A stretch of 64,000 bases of DNA, taken from the NCBI RefSeq assembly GCF_003781945.1, contig NZ_RJJW01000003.1, positions 382,260 to 446,259 of the forward strand. Direction: 5' to 3'. This document shows positions 9,126-16,013 of the stretch, piece after piece. How positions within the stretch are numbered: position 1 is the first letter of the stretch; every line of letters starts with the position of its first letter. The notes below the pieces were generated by a model that saw only the letters and a list, made by a program, of their open reading frames with translations, was not told where the DNA came from and did not search any database. This DNA is from Halorubrum sp. CSM-61 (GTDB taxonomy: Archaea > Halobacteriota > Halobacteria > Halobacteriales > Haloferacaceae). The position numbers and the translations under genes are program-made.

Positions 9126-10634
9126 CTACTCGCCGCCGGCGACCGCGACCACCGCGCCCTCGACGACCGCCTCGACATCCGCGATCAGCTCGTCGACCGC
9201 GTCGCTCTCGGCGTACACCCGCACGTACGGCTCCGTGCCGGAGGGACGCACGAGGGTCCACGACGCGTCCGGGAACTCCAGCCGAACGCCGTGGTCGGTG
9301 TCGACGGCCGCGTCCGGGAAGGCGTCGGGCAGGGTCGTCTCCAGCCGCTCCATCACGCCGGTCTTGGCCTCGTCCGGGCAGTCGACGCTGACCTTGCGGT
9401 ACGGGCGCTCCGCGATCGGCGCGCGGAGCGCGTCGAGCCCCGACTCGGCGACGAGCCGGGCGATCACGGCCGCCGAGGCGACCCCGTCGATCCACTCGCC
9501 GAAGCCGACGTGAATGTGCTTCCACGGCTCCGCGGCGAAGACGACGCTGGTGTCGGAGGCGGCCCCGCCGTCGCCGTCCGCCGCCTCCGCGCGCACCGCC
9601 GCGATCCCCTCGTGGAGCGCGCCGAGCCGAACGCGCTCGACCCGGCCGCCGGCCTCGCGGACGCGCTCGTCGATCCGGCCCGAGGCGTTCGGCGTCGTCA
9701 CGACCACCGGGTCGGCGGCGTCGCTCTCGCGGGTGTACCGCTCCGCGAGCAGCGCGAGGACGGTGTCCTCGTGGACCACCTCGCCGTCGGCGTCGACGAT
9801 CACGATCCGGTCCGAGTCGCCGTCGTGACCGATCCCGAAGGCGAACCCCTCGGTCCCGTCCGCTCCCGCGTCGCCGGCGCTCTCGGCGCCCTCATCGTCT
9901 CCGCCGTCCGCGCCCGGGCGACCCGGGCGTTCGACGCCCTCGTTGGCGTCGGCGACGAACGCCCGGAGGTCCCGCAGGGTCTCGGGGGTCGGCTTGCTCC
10001 CGCGGCCGGGGAAGTGGCCGTCGACGTTCCCGTTGAGCGTGACGACCTCCGCGCCGAGCTCCCGGAGGACGACCGGCGTCGCGGGCGCGGACATCCCGTT
10101 CCCGCAGTCGACGGCGACCCGGAGGCCGTCGAGGTCGCCCCCGAACCGCTCCGCGTACGCGCGGACCGCGTCGAGGTAGCCGCCGAGGGTGTCGACGCGT
10201 TCCGCCTCGGTCCACTCGTCCCACGTCGCCGGCGGCTCCTCGCCCGCGACGCGCTCCTCGACGGCGCGCTCCGCCTCCCGGTCGAACTCGCTGCCGTCCC
10301 GGAACAGCTTGATCCCGTTGTCAGCCGGCGGGTTGTGCGAGGCCGTGAGCATCACGCCGTACCGCCCCTGCGAGGCGTGCGCGAGCGCCGGGGTGGGGAG
10401 CCGCCCGGCGCGCAGGACGCGGACGCCGCCGGACGCGAGCCCCGACTCCGTCGCGGCCGCGATCGCCGGGCCCGTCACGCGACCGTCGCGGGCGAGCACG
10501 ACTTCGGCGACTCCGTCCTCCGATCCGGCCTCCCGTACCTCCGCCGCGACCGCGCGGCCGACGGCCAGCGCGAGCTCCGGCGTCACGCGGGTCTCGGCGC
10601 TGCCGCGGATCCCCGCGGTTCCGAACAAGTCCAT
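9126..10634 (-). CDS. glmM: Phosphohexomutase (phosphoglucosamine/phosphomannomutase family)
   Basis: A 502-residue alpha-D-phosphohexomutase. Visible are the phosphoserine loop TASHNPPADNGIKLF (about 98-112), the metal loop GHDGDSDRIVIVDADGE (about 248-264), a sugar-recognition segment (FAAEPWKHIHVGFGE) and the C-terminal phosphate-binding loop RPSGTEPYVRVYAE. An acidic insert of about 30 residues (around 210-240) precedes the metal loop. Haloarchaea have several paralogues acting on glucosamine, mannose or glucose phosphates; GlmM-like is the best guess and the symbol should be read loosely. It is transcribed divergently from acyP. Confidence 0.82.
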   Translation of the reverse strand: MDLFGTAGIRGSAETRVTPELALAVGRAVAAEVREAGSEDGVAEVVLARDGRVTGPAIAAATESGLASGGVRVLRAGRLPTPALAHASQGRYGVMLTASHNPPADNGIKLFRDGSEFDREAERAVEERVAGEEPPATWDEWTEAERVDTLGGYLDAVRAYAERFGGDLDGLRVAVDCGNGMSAPATPVVLRELGAEVVTLNGNVDGHFPGRGSKPTPETLRDLRAFVADANEGVERPGRPGADGGDDEGAESAGDAGADGTEGFAFGIGHDGDSDRIVIVDADGEVVHEDTVLALLAERYTRESDAADPVVVTTPNASGRIDERVREAGGRVERVRLGALHEGIAAVRAEAADGDGGAASDTSVVFAAEPWKHIHVGFGEWIDGVASAAVIARLVAESGLDALRAPIAERPYRKVSVDCPDEAKTGVMERLETTLPDAFPDAAVDTDHGVRLEFPDASWTLVRPSGTEPYVRVYAESDAVDELIADVEAVVEGAVVAVAGGE

Positions 10635-10749
10635 ACCTCCGGTGTCGCCCGCGTTCCGTTAGAAGTCGTCGGTTGCGGGTCACGGGCGCCGGCGACTCTC
10701 GAACCGCCCCCGCGACGCTTAACAGTCCGGCGGACGCACCCACCACCCG

Positions 10750-11028
10750 ATGACCGACCGAACGCGAGCACACGTGTACGTCTCGGGACGCGTGCAGGGA
10801 GTTTACTACCGCGCGACGACCCGCGATACGGCCCGGGAAACGGGCGTCGACGGCTGGGTGCGTAACCTCGACGACGGGCGCGTCGAAGCGGTCTTCGAGG
10901 GGCCGGAGGCGGCCGTCGAGGAGATGGTCAAGTGGTGCGAGACGGGGAGCGAGGCGGCCGACGTCGACGACGTCAACGCGACCTACGAAGAGCCGGAGGG
11001 GCTCGACGGGTTCGAAGTCAGGTGGTAA
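10750..11028 (+). CDS. acyP: Acylphosphatase
   Basis: A 92-residue acylphosphatase that hydrolyses the carboxyl-phosphate bond of acyl phosphates. The active-site loop GRVQGVYYRATTRD (about 16-29) holds the catalytic Arg, and the Asn is in VRNLDDGRVEAVFEG (about 37-51). Length and motif spacing match the family. A TATA-like CTTAAC at 10718-10723 lies about 30 bp before the ATG, so the transcript is leaderless or nearly so. Confidence 0.93.
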   Translation: MTDRTRAHVYVSGRVQGVYYRATTRDTARETGVDGWVRNLDDGRVEAVFEGPEAAVEEMVKWCETGSEAADVDDVNATYEEPEGLDGFEVRW

Positions 11029-11038
11029 AACGGGGAGG

Positions 11039-11512
11039 TCAGTCGTCGTCCGCGACCGCCGCGACGTCTCCCGGCGGGTCCCGCACGCCGAGCTCCTCTA
11101 ACGCGCGCAACACCACGATCGCCTCGACCACGTCGCGCTCCTCGGTGTAGGGGTCGTCGACGGCGTCGAGGGTCGCTTCGGCCTCCGACTCGAGTCGCGC
11201 CTCCAGTTCCGTCTGATCGGTCTCGCCTTTCACCGCCGACAGCAGCGCCTCGTGGTCCTCGCGGAGGTCGAGCGAGACGTGCGCCGCGTTGCACCGCGAG
11301 AGCGGGTGGGTGTCCATCTCGATCGCCAGATCGCTCACGAGGTCCCAGTCGTCGGCACAGAAGCGGAGCGTGACGGTGCCGACCACGTCCCGCCACGAGA
11401 TCGGATCGCCGTTTTTCATCAGCCCGATCGCTCGCGGCGGCACGGCTATCCGGGTGTGGGTGTCGTCGCGCCCGCACAGGCAACAGGGGGTGTTCTTCAG
11501 GCCGGCGTACAC
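11039..11512 (-). CDS. Uncharacterised haloarchaeal protein with N-terminal Cys pair
   Basis: A 157-residue acidic protein I do not recognise. It starts MYAGLKNTPCCLCGRDDTHT, giving a CCxC cluster at 10-13 and further cysteines near RFCADDWD (about 52) and SRCNAAH (about 74), so a metal site is possible. The C-terminal half is helical and rich in Asp and Glu (TEERDVVEAIVVLRALEELG). It is convergent with acyP, with 10 bp between stops. Upstream lies repeat-element copy 1, whose leading TATA-like GTATATAAAC (11591-11600) is on the far side. Confidence 0.6.
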   Translation of the reverse strand: MYAGLKNTPCCLCGRDDTHTRIAVPPRAIGLMKNGDPISWRDVVGTVTLRFCADDWDLVSDLAIEMDTHPLSRCNAAHVSLDLREDHEALLSAVKGETDQTELEARLESEAEATLDAVDDPYTEERDVVEAIVVLRALEELGVRDPPGDVAAVADDD

Positions 11513-11624
11513 GCCGGTCCGTAGGGGTCGGAAGGTGGTGTGCGTTTCGGCGGTGAGAGGCTCACAGGCGAAATCGTCAGTGGCGTCACAGTATATAAAC
11601 AGGCACGAACGGGGGCGTCGGTTG

Positions 11625-11880
11625 CTTATAAATCATCGAGGCGGTGGCGCGTGCCTGCGAGCGGCCGCCGAAGGCGGTCGCGAGTCAGCACGCGCGAGGG
11701 ACGCCGCGAGCGCCCGTAGGGCGTGAGCGGCGAGGTTGGGGAGGAGTGAGGTGCGGTGCTGTGCGGGGTGGGACTCAAAGGGGCAGTCGCCGGCGGCTTT
11801 GCCGCCGGCTGCCAGAGGCGCGAAGCGCCTCGCGGCCGGGGCTTTGAAGGTGTACGTCCCGACGACAACCGTTTATAAAC
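11625..11880 (+). repeat. Structured intergenic element, copy 1 (divergent)
   Basis: This fills the 393-bp gap 11513-11905. Order on the plus strand: TATA (CTTATAAAT, 11625); arm P1, GCGCGTGC (11647-11654) pairing perfectly with GCACGCGC (11688-11695) and enclosing an inner hairpin; arm P2, CGCCGC (11702-11707) with GCGGCG (11727-11732); the block GAGGTTGGGGAGG; the block GTGGGACTCAAAGGGGCAG; then the P3 region and a second TATA (GTTTATAAAC, 11871-11880). Unlike the other copies, the long P3 stem is replaced by two compact hairpins (GCCGGCGGC with GCCGCCGGC, and AGGCGC with GCGCCT). ORFs of up to 90 codons cross it on both strands and are not believed. Confidence 0.8.
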
Positions 11881-11905
11881 GATCGACGGTCTCACCAACG
11901 ATTTC

Positions 11906-12313
11906 CTACCCGCTGCACTCGGCGAGCCACTCGTGGGCCCAGTCGTCGATCTCCTCGAAGACGGGCGCCAGCGACTCCCCCTTCGGCGTGAGGCTGTAGT
12001 AGGTCGCCACGGGCGAGTCCTCCTCCAGCCGGCGGTCGACGAACCCGGTCTCCTGCAGGTCGTCGAGCACGCGCGAGAGCGTCCGGGCGTTCGCGTCGGT
12101 CTCGCGTTTCAGCTCGTTGAACCGGGACTCGCCGTTCAACAGCTCGTGGAGGACGACGAGCCGCCAGCGCGAGCCGATCTGTTCGAGCGAGTCGACGACC
12201 GGACACGGCGTGTCCGGTGCCGAAGACGCGTCCGAGGCGGTAGACGCGTCCGCGTCGGGCTCTGCGTCGGTCGTTTCCGCCGGGTCGGAGCCGGCGAGTT
12301 CCTGCGATGACAT
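11906..12313 (-). CDS. HxlR-family winged-helix transcriptional regulator
   Basis: A 135-residue regulator with a disordered acidic N-terminus (about 1-33) and an HxlR domain beginning CPVVDSLEQIGSRWRLVVL. The Cys at the domain start is typical. The recognition region follows (ESRFNELKRETDANARTLSR), then the wing (SPVATYYSLTPKGESLAPV). HxlR proteins often sense reactive electrophiles or oxidants and regulate a divergently transcribed neighbour. Here the neighbour is doxX at 12383, and the 69-bp intergenic gap has repeated GTTAC boxes over the promoters. Confidence 0.88.
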   Translation of the reverse strand: MSSQELAGSDPAETTDAEPDADASTASDASSAPDTPCPVVDSLEQIGSRWRLVVLHELLNGESRFNELKRETDANARTLSRVLDDLQETGFVDRRLEEDSPVATYYSLTPKGESLAPVFEEIDDWAHEWLAECSG

Positions 12314-12317
12314 CGGG

Positions 12318-12379
12318 GTTACCTACTGACGCTATTGTCCGGGAAGCGATAAATAGGTTACGTCCGTATACGTAGTTAC
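12318..12379. promoter_or_regulatory. Candidate HxlR operator and divergent promoter (hxlR/doxX)
   Basis: The pentamer GTTAC occurs at 12318-12322, 12357-12361 and 12375-12379 inside the 69-bp divergent gap. The last two are 18 bp apart and frame a partly dyadic core (ACGTCCGTATACGT). A TATA-like ATAAATAG near 12349-12356 lies about 26-30 bp before the doxX ATG, so the boxes would sit over its TATA and transcript start. Binding by the adjacent HxlR protein is inference from gene order. Confidence 0.4.
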
Positions 12380-12382
12380 ACG

Positions 12383-12832
12383 ATGTTAGCTGAATTCACG
12401 ACGCTACCGCTACAGTTCGACACTCCCCTCGCGGGCGAGACATTCCTGCTCGGCCGGATCCTGTTCGGCGCCACGCTCGCGTTCATGGGGCTGAACCACT
12501 TCATGGACGTCGACACCATGGCCGGCTACGCCGAGTTCAAGGGCCTCCCGGCGCCGCGCTTCTCGGTGATCGCCTCCGGGCTCGTCTTAGTCCTCGGCGG
12601 GCTCGGCGTCGCGGCCGGCGCGTTCCCCGTGCTCGCAGCCGGCGCGCTCGCCGCCTTTCTGCTCGTCTCCGCCGTGACGATGCACGACTTCTGGTCGATC
12701 GACGACCCCGAGGAGAAGCAGAGCGAGATGACGAGCTTCCTCAAGAACGTCTACGGCGCCGGCGCCGCGCTCGCGCTGTTGGCGGTCGGCGGCACCGCGT
12801 GGCCGTACGCGGTGGGCCTCGGTCTGTTCTGA
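12383..12832 (+). CDS. DoxX-family membrane protein
   Basis: A 149-residue membrane protein with four hydrophobic segments and the DoxX-family pattern: LLGRILFGATLAFMGLNHF near the N-terminus, then GYAEFKGLPAPRFSVIASG, and a late TM helix. Related proteins form small redox-linked membrane complexes; the haloarchaeal versions are poorly studied. It is divergent from an HxlR regulator, which commonly controls such genes in response to oxidative or electrophile stress. That regulatory link is inferred from context only. Confidence 0.85.
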   Translation: MLAEFTTLPLQFDTPLAGETFLLGRILFGATLAFMGLNHFMDVDTMAGYAEFKGLPAPRFSVIASGLVLVLGGLGVAAGAFPVLAAGALAAFLLVSAVTMHDFWSIDDPEEKQSEMTSFLKNVYGAGAALALLAVGGTAWPYAVGLGLF

Positions 12833-12913
12833 GCCGACGAGCCTGACGAACGCCGACTCGCCCCTCGACCACCCTCACCACTAACTTTCCTCCCGATAAC
12901 CGATCACACAGCC

Positions 12914-13396
12914 ATGACCGACGCCCCACCCACCACCGGACTGCACCACGTGACGAACATCTGTACCGACATGGACGAGACCGTCGCGTTCTACGAGGAC
13001 GCGCTCGGATGGCACACCGTCAAGCGGACGCAGAACTACGACGATCCGGGGACGCCTCACTACTACTTCTCGTCGACGCCGAAAGGCGAGCCGGGGACCA
13101 ACGTCACCTACTTCGAGTACCCGGGCTCGCAGGGGGCGCCCGGGCCCGGCGCGAGCCACCACTTCGCGTTCGGCGTCGAAGACGAGGAGACGCTCCGCGA
13201 GTGGCAGGCGCACCTCCGCGAGCAGGGAGTCCGCGTCTCCGAGGTGAAAGATCGCACCTACTTCAAGAGCATCTACTTCAGCGACCCCGACGGGCTCGTC
13301 TTCGAGCTGGCGACCGAGGGGCCGGGATTCACCCGCGACGAGGAGGAGCCCGGCAGCGAGGAGATCGACCCGTTCGCGGAGGGCTACGAGAGCTAA
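12914..13396 (+). CDS. VOC-superfamily protein (glyoxalase/ring-cleavage dioxygenase-like)
   Basis: A 160-residue protein with two beta-alpha-beta-beta-beta modules. It starts with GLHHVTNICTDMDETVAFYE, where the His gives a metal ligand, then has SHHFAFGVEDEETLREW and a final YFSDPDGLVFELATEGPGF, where the Glu of FELAT is a usual ligand. This His/His/Glu pattern is typical of extradiol dioxygenase-like VOC proteins. Length is normal for a single-domain member. The substrate is unknown; the DoxX/HxlR neighbours suggest, weakly, a detoxification role. Confidence 0.85.
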   Translation: MTDAPPTTGLHHVTNICTDMDETVAFYEDALGWHTVKRTQNYDDPGTPHYYFSSTPKGEPGTNVTYFEYPGSQGAPGPGASHHFAFGVEDEETLREWQAHLREQGVRVSEVKDRTYFKSIYFSDPDGLVFELATEGPGFTRDEEEPGSEEIDPFAEGYES

Positions 13397-13423
13397 GCGG
13401 CGCCGCAGTGCGAACCGGCGACC

Positions 13424-13987
13424 TCAGTCGTCGTCGACGGCGTCGACGTCGATCGCGCGGTCGGCCGATTCCTCGCCCGACCGCTCCTCGATCAGCGCCG
13501 CGAACCGGTCCAGCGCGCGCCGGCAGACGGGGACGTACCACGCCGCGATCAGCGGCACCTCGACGACGACGCGGCTGCGGTCCGGCTCGCCGACGTACCG
13601 GTCGACGCGGTGGCCGGTCGCGGGGATCCCGGAGACGCGCCAGTCCCAGCGGCGGTCGTTGCACGCGGTCACGCGGAAGGGGAGCCACGCGCCGGCGACG
13701 CGAACTCGCCCCGCCGTCCCGCGAGTCACGTACCGGTCGTCGCTCTCGACGGCGTCGATCGCCGGCCCCCAGTCGGGCCAGCGCCGGGTGTCGCGGAGGA
13801 CCTCCGCGGCGACCGCCGGCGCGACCGCGACGTCGCGGCCCACGGCGAGCGTCGTCCCCTCGCGGACGACCGTCGCCGACCCGCCGGCGCACACCCCCCG
13901 ATCGAAACGCACGTCCGATTCGTCGCCGGTATGAGACCGAGAATTCACGATCCGTTCAACGATATCGTCGTAGTTAAACCGACACAT
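13424..13987 (-). CDS. SRPBCC-fold (START-like) protein
   Basis: A 187-residue protein whose core, TLAVGRDVAVAPAVAAEVLR then RRWPDWGPAIDAVESDDR, has the beta-helix-beta pattern of the SRPBCC/polyketide cyclase fold, including the WPxWGP turn seen in many family members. Such proteins hold small hydrophobic ligands in a cavity. The first 40 residues look poorly conserved; the true start may be a GTG inside them (near residues 26 or 32) rather than the ATG at 13987. Convergent with the VOC gene. Confidence 0.65.
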   Translation of the reverse strand: MCRFNYDDIVERIVNSRSHTGDESDVRFDRGVCAGGSATVVREGTTLAVGRDVAVAPAVAAEVLRDTRRWPDWGPAIDAVESDDRYVTRGTAGRVRVAGAWLPFRVTACNDRRWDWRVSGIPATGHRVDRYVGEPDRSRVVVEVPLIAAWYVPVCRRALDRFAALIEERSGEESADRAIDVDAVDDD

Positions 13988-14069
13988 ATTAATTCCTTAA
14001 ATGGTATCAGGTCTCATTATCTCTTTCCACGAAGGGTTAATACGCGGATCCTCGCTAGCCTGCGTCAAG

Positions 14070-14183
14070 ATGGCAGACGACCGCGACACCATGAAAGACG
14101 TCTCGCACACGGCACCGAACGACACGTCGGCGAAAGCCGTCTGGGAACGAGGACGAGGTCCCGTCGAGGAAGAGGAGGAGTAG
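14070..14183 (+). CDS. Possible 37-residue small acidic protein
   Basis: The ATG at 14070 opens a 37-codon frame, MADDRDTMKDVSHTAPNDTS followed by AKAVWERGRGPVEEEEE. It has a plausible coding composition and a compact start after an unusually AT-rich stretch (13975-14040). TTAA-containing segments near 14037-14040 lie about 30 bp upstream, as expected for a leaderless haloarchaeal mRNA. Haloarchaea express many such very small proteins. I do not recognise a family, so its reality needs homologues or proteomics. Confidence 0.45.
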   Translation: MADDRDTMKDVSHTAPNDTSAKAVWERGRGPVEEEEE

Positions 14184-14320
14184 CGCGTCCCCGCGATTTC
14201 TGACTCTTGGGGTTCGTGACTCGCACCGCTTCGGGCATCGACCGCACGAGCGGAGCGCGTCCGCTTCGATCGCCGGCGTCCGGCCGGCACCCTCTTTGAC
14301 GTCGGTTTTATATACGTCGT

Positions 14321-14836
14321 ATGGTCGGAGTCACACTCGGGTTGGCCGGGATCGCGACGGTAACGGTGCTACTGGCGCTCAGCGCGTTCTTCTCGAGTTC
14401 GGAGACCGCGATCTTCTCGCTGCCGGCGGAGTGGTTCGAACGGCAGGCCGCCACGGACGATCCCCGAGCGCACGTCCTGAGAGAGCTCTACGACGATCCA
14501 CACCGGCTGCTGGTGACGCTTCTCGTCGGGAACAACGTCGTCAACATCGCGATCTCGAGTATCGTGACCGTTCTGGTCGCGAGCTATCTCCCCTCCGGCG
14601 CCGCGGTCGTGGTGACGACGCTGTGTACGAGCTTTCTCGTCCTCGTGTTCGGCGAGATCGTCCCCAAGGCGTTCGGCCTCGGAAACGCCGAGCGGTGGTC
14701 CCTGCGGATCGCGTCCCCGATCCGACTTGTCGAGCGCATCCTCTCCCCGCTCATCACGTTGTTCGACGGGATCACTCGTCGGATGAACGCGTACATCAGC
14801 GCCGACGCGAACATCGAGAAGCCGTACACGGACTGA
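14321..14836 (+). CDS. Stand-alone DUF21 (CNNM transmembrane) domain protein
   Basis: A 171-residue protein consisting only of the DUF21 membrane domain of the CNNM/CorC/hemolysin C family. It begins with a hydrophobic helix, then FSSSETAIFSLPAEW, the family signature, and three further hydrophobic segments including LLVTLLVGNNVVNIAISSI and VVVTTLCTSFLVLVFGEIVPK. Full-length relatives add a CBS pair and a CorC_HlyC domain of 200 or more residues, which are absent here: the frame ends cleanly at IEKPYTD. The family is linked to Mg2+ or Na+ efflux. The next gene is on the other strand, so no second half follows. Confidence 0.82.
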   Translation: MVGVTLGLAGIATVTVLLALSAFFSSSETAIFSLPAEWFERQAATDDPRAHVLRELYDDPHRLLVTLLVGNNVVNIAISSIVTVLVASYLPSGAAVVVTTLCTSFLVLVFGEIVPKAFGLGNAERWSLRIASPIRLVERILSPLITLFDGITRRMNAYISADANIEKPYTD

Positions 14837-14863
14837 GTCGTCTGTCGTCGGGCGTCCGCCTCG

Positions 14864-15877
14864 TTATCTCGGATTTGGTCCCTCGGCGTCCCCGTTCTCC
14901 CCCGCCTCGATCTCCGTCTCGACCGTCGCGATACCAAGCTCTTCGTCCTCCGTGGGCGCCCGCCCGAGCATGGCCCGCAGCGACGACCACGCCTGCCGCC
15001 GATCCCCGCCCTTCGAGAGCGGGATCCCCGCGAACGCCGCCGCCGGGTGCGTGGTCTCGGGCCCGAGGTGGTCCATGTGCGTGGAGACCCATGTAAATGC
15101 GGTCGCGAAGGCCGTGAGAACGGCGAAGGAGACCAACGATTCGGTGGTCGTGAGACCCGCCGCCCCCACGACGACGCCGGCGATCACGTAGACGAAGGCG
15201 ACGAAGATCAACAGGACCGTCACCGTCGCCAGCAGGTCGTTGACGGCGGTGACGCGGGCGTTGTAGTCGATCCATTCGGCGTAGCTCCGGAGGAGTCGCT
15301 CGTCGAACTCGGGCTCGCCGTCGCCAGCGCCCCACGGTCCCTCTCCCTGCCCGCGTTCGGCGGCGATCACGGCGTCGACGGCCTTGATATCCAGCCCGCC
15401 GCGGAGGTCCGATGCGGTGTACGTGACCGCGGCCAGCCCGGTCGACGCGAGCAGGAGGAGCCCGCCGACCACGGTGAAGGGGTTCAAGAAGACGGCCAGG
15501 TCCACCGTGGTCTGAACGACGATCGAACCGCCGGTGACGACGATCCCGATGAGAAGCAGGTTCGCCTTCAGGATCTCGATCGCCTTGTTGTCGATCTCGC
15601 GGAGCCGCTCGACCTGGTAGTCGAACGTGGCGCGCAGCTCCTCGCGGGTCGCCGCCGCGACCGCGGGATCGATCGCGGGGTCGCCGCTTTCCCCGGCGTC
15701 TCCGCCCTTCCCGAGGGCTCCGCCCGTATTTCCGGACGCGGCGTCCTCGGCCCGCTCGCCCGGGTGATCGGACGCGGCGTCCTCGGCCCGCTCGCCCGGG
15801 TGATCGGACGCGGCGGCGCCGCCGGCCTCGTCCGGGGCGTCGTCGCGACCCCCCGTGACCCCCCGTCGATCGCTCAT
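14864..15877 (-). CDS. Four-TM membrane protein with acidic N-terminus (SLATT/PycTM-like topology)
   Basis: A 337-residue protein. The first 70 residues are disordered and acidic and contain two copies of GERAEDAASDHP made by a 36-bp tandem repeat. A helix with LREIDNKAIEILKANL leads into a TM hairpin (LIGIVVTGGSIVV; FTVVGGLLLLASTGLAAVTY), then a soluble loop and a second TM hairpin (LLATVTVLLIFVAFVYVIAG; SFAVLTAFATAF), and a cytoplasmic tail. This two-plus-two TM layout with a K-rich helix before the first TM resembles SLATT and Pycsar PycTM membrane effectors, but the similarity is only topological and no cyclase lies beside it. Function unknown. The ATG at 15877 follows naturally from the protein composition. 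Confidence 0.6.
   Translation of the reverse strand: MSDRRGVTGGRDDAPDEAGGAAASDHPGERAEDAASDHPGERAEDAASGNTGGALGKGGDAGESGDPAIDPAVAAATREELRATFDYQVERLREIDNKAIEILKANLLLIGIVVTGGSIVVQTTVDLAVFLNPFTVVGGLLLLASTGLAAVTYTASDLRGGLDIKAVDAVIAAERGQGEGPWGAGDGEPEFDERLLRSYAEWIDYNARVTAVNDLLATVTVLLIFVAFVYVIAGVVVGAAGLTTTESLVSFAVLTAFATAFTWVSTHMDHLGPETTHPAAAFAGIPLSKGGDRRQAWSSLRAMLGRAPTEDEELGIATVETEIEAGENGDAEGPNPR
15734..15805. repeat. 36-bp tandem direct repeat inside a coding region
   Basis: Two consecutive copies of a 36-bp unit starting GGACGCGGCGTCCTCGGCCC, at 15734-15769 and 15770-15805, with a partial third. It is in frame and duplicates 12 residues of the acidic N-terminal segment of the membrane protein at 14864-15877. 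Confidence 0.9.
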
Positions 15878-16013
15878 ACGGGAGACGTTCTCGAACCGAC
15901 GCCGTAAGGGTACCGGCGAGGGGACGGGGGCGCCGGTCGGCCACGGCGTCCGCGTTCTCGCGGGTGATAGCCGCGGGCGTGGCTTTAACCCGCCCGACGG
16001 CGGACCCGAGCGC

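Noticed and set aside
6088-9513. A plus-strand open frame of 1141 codons opposite the BMP importer operon
   Set aside because: It is antisense to three genes with clear motifs, is dominated by Arg, Val, Asp and Leu in shadow-like patterns and has no recognisable domain. Long antisense frames are a normal by-product of very high GC.
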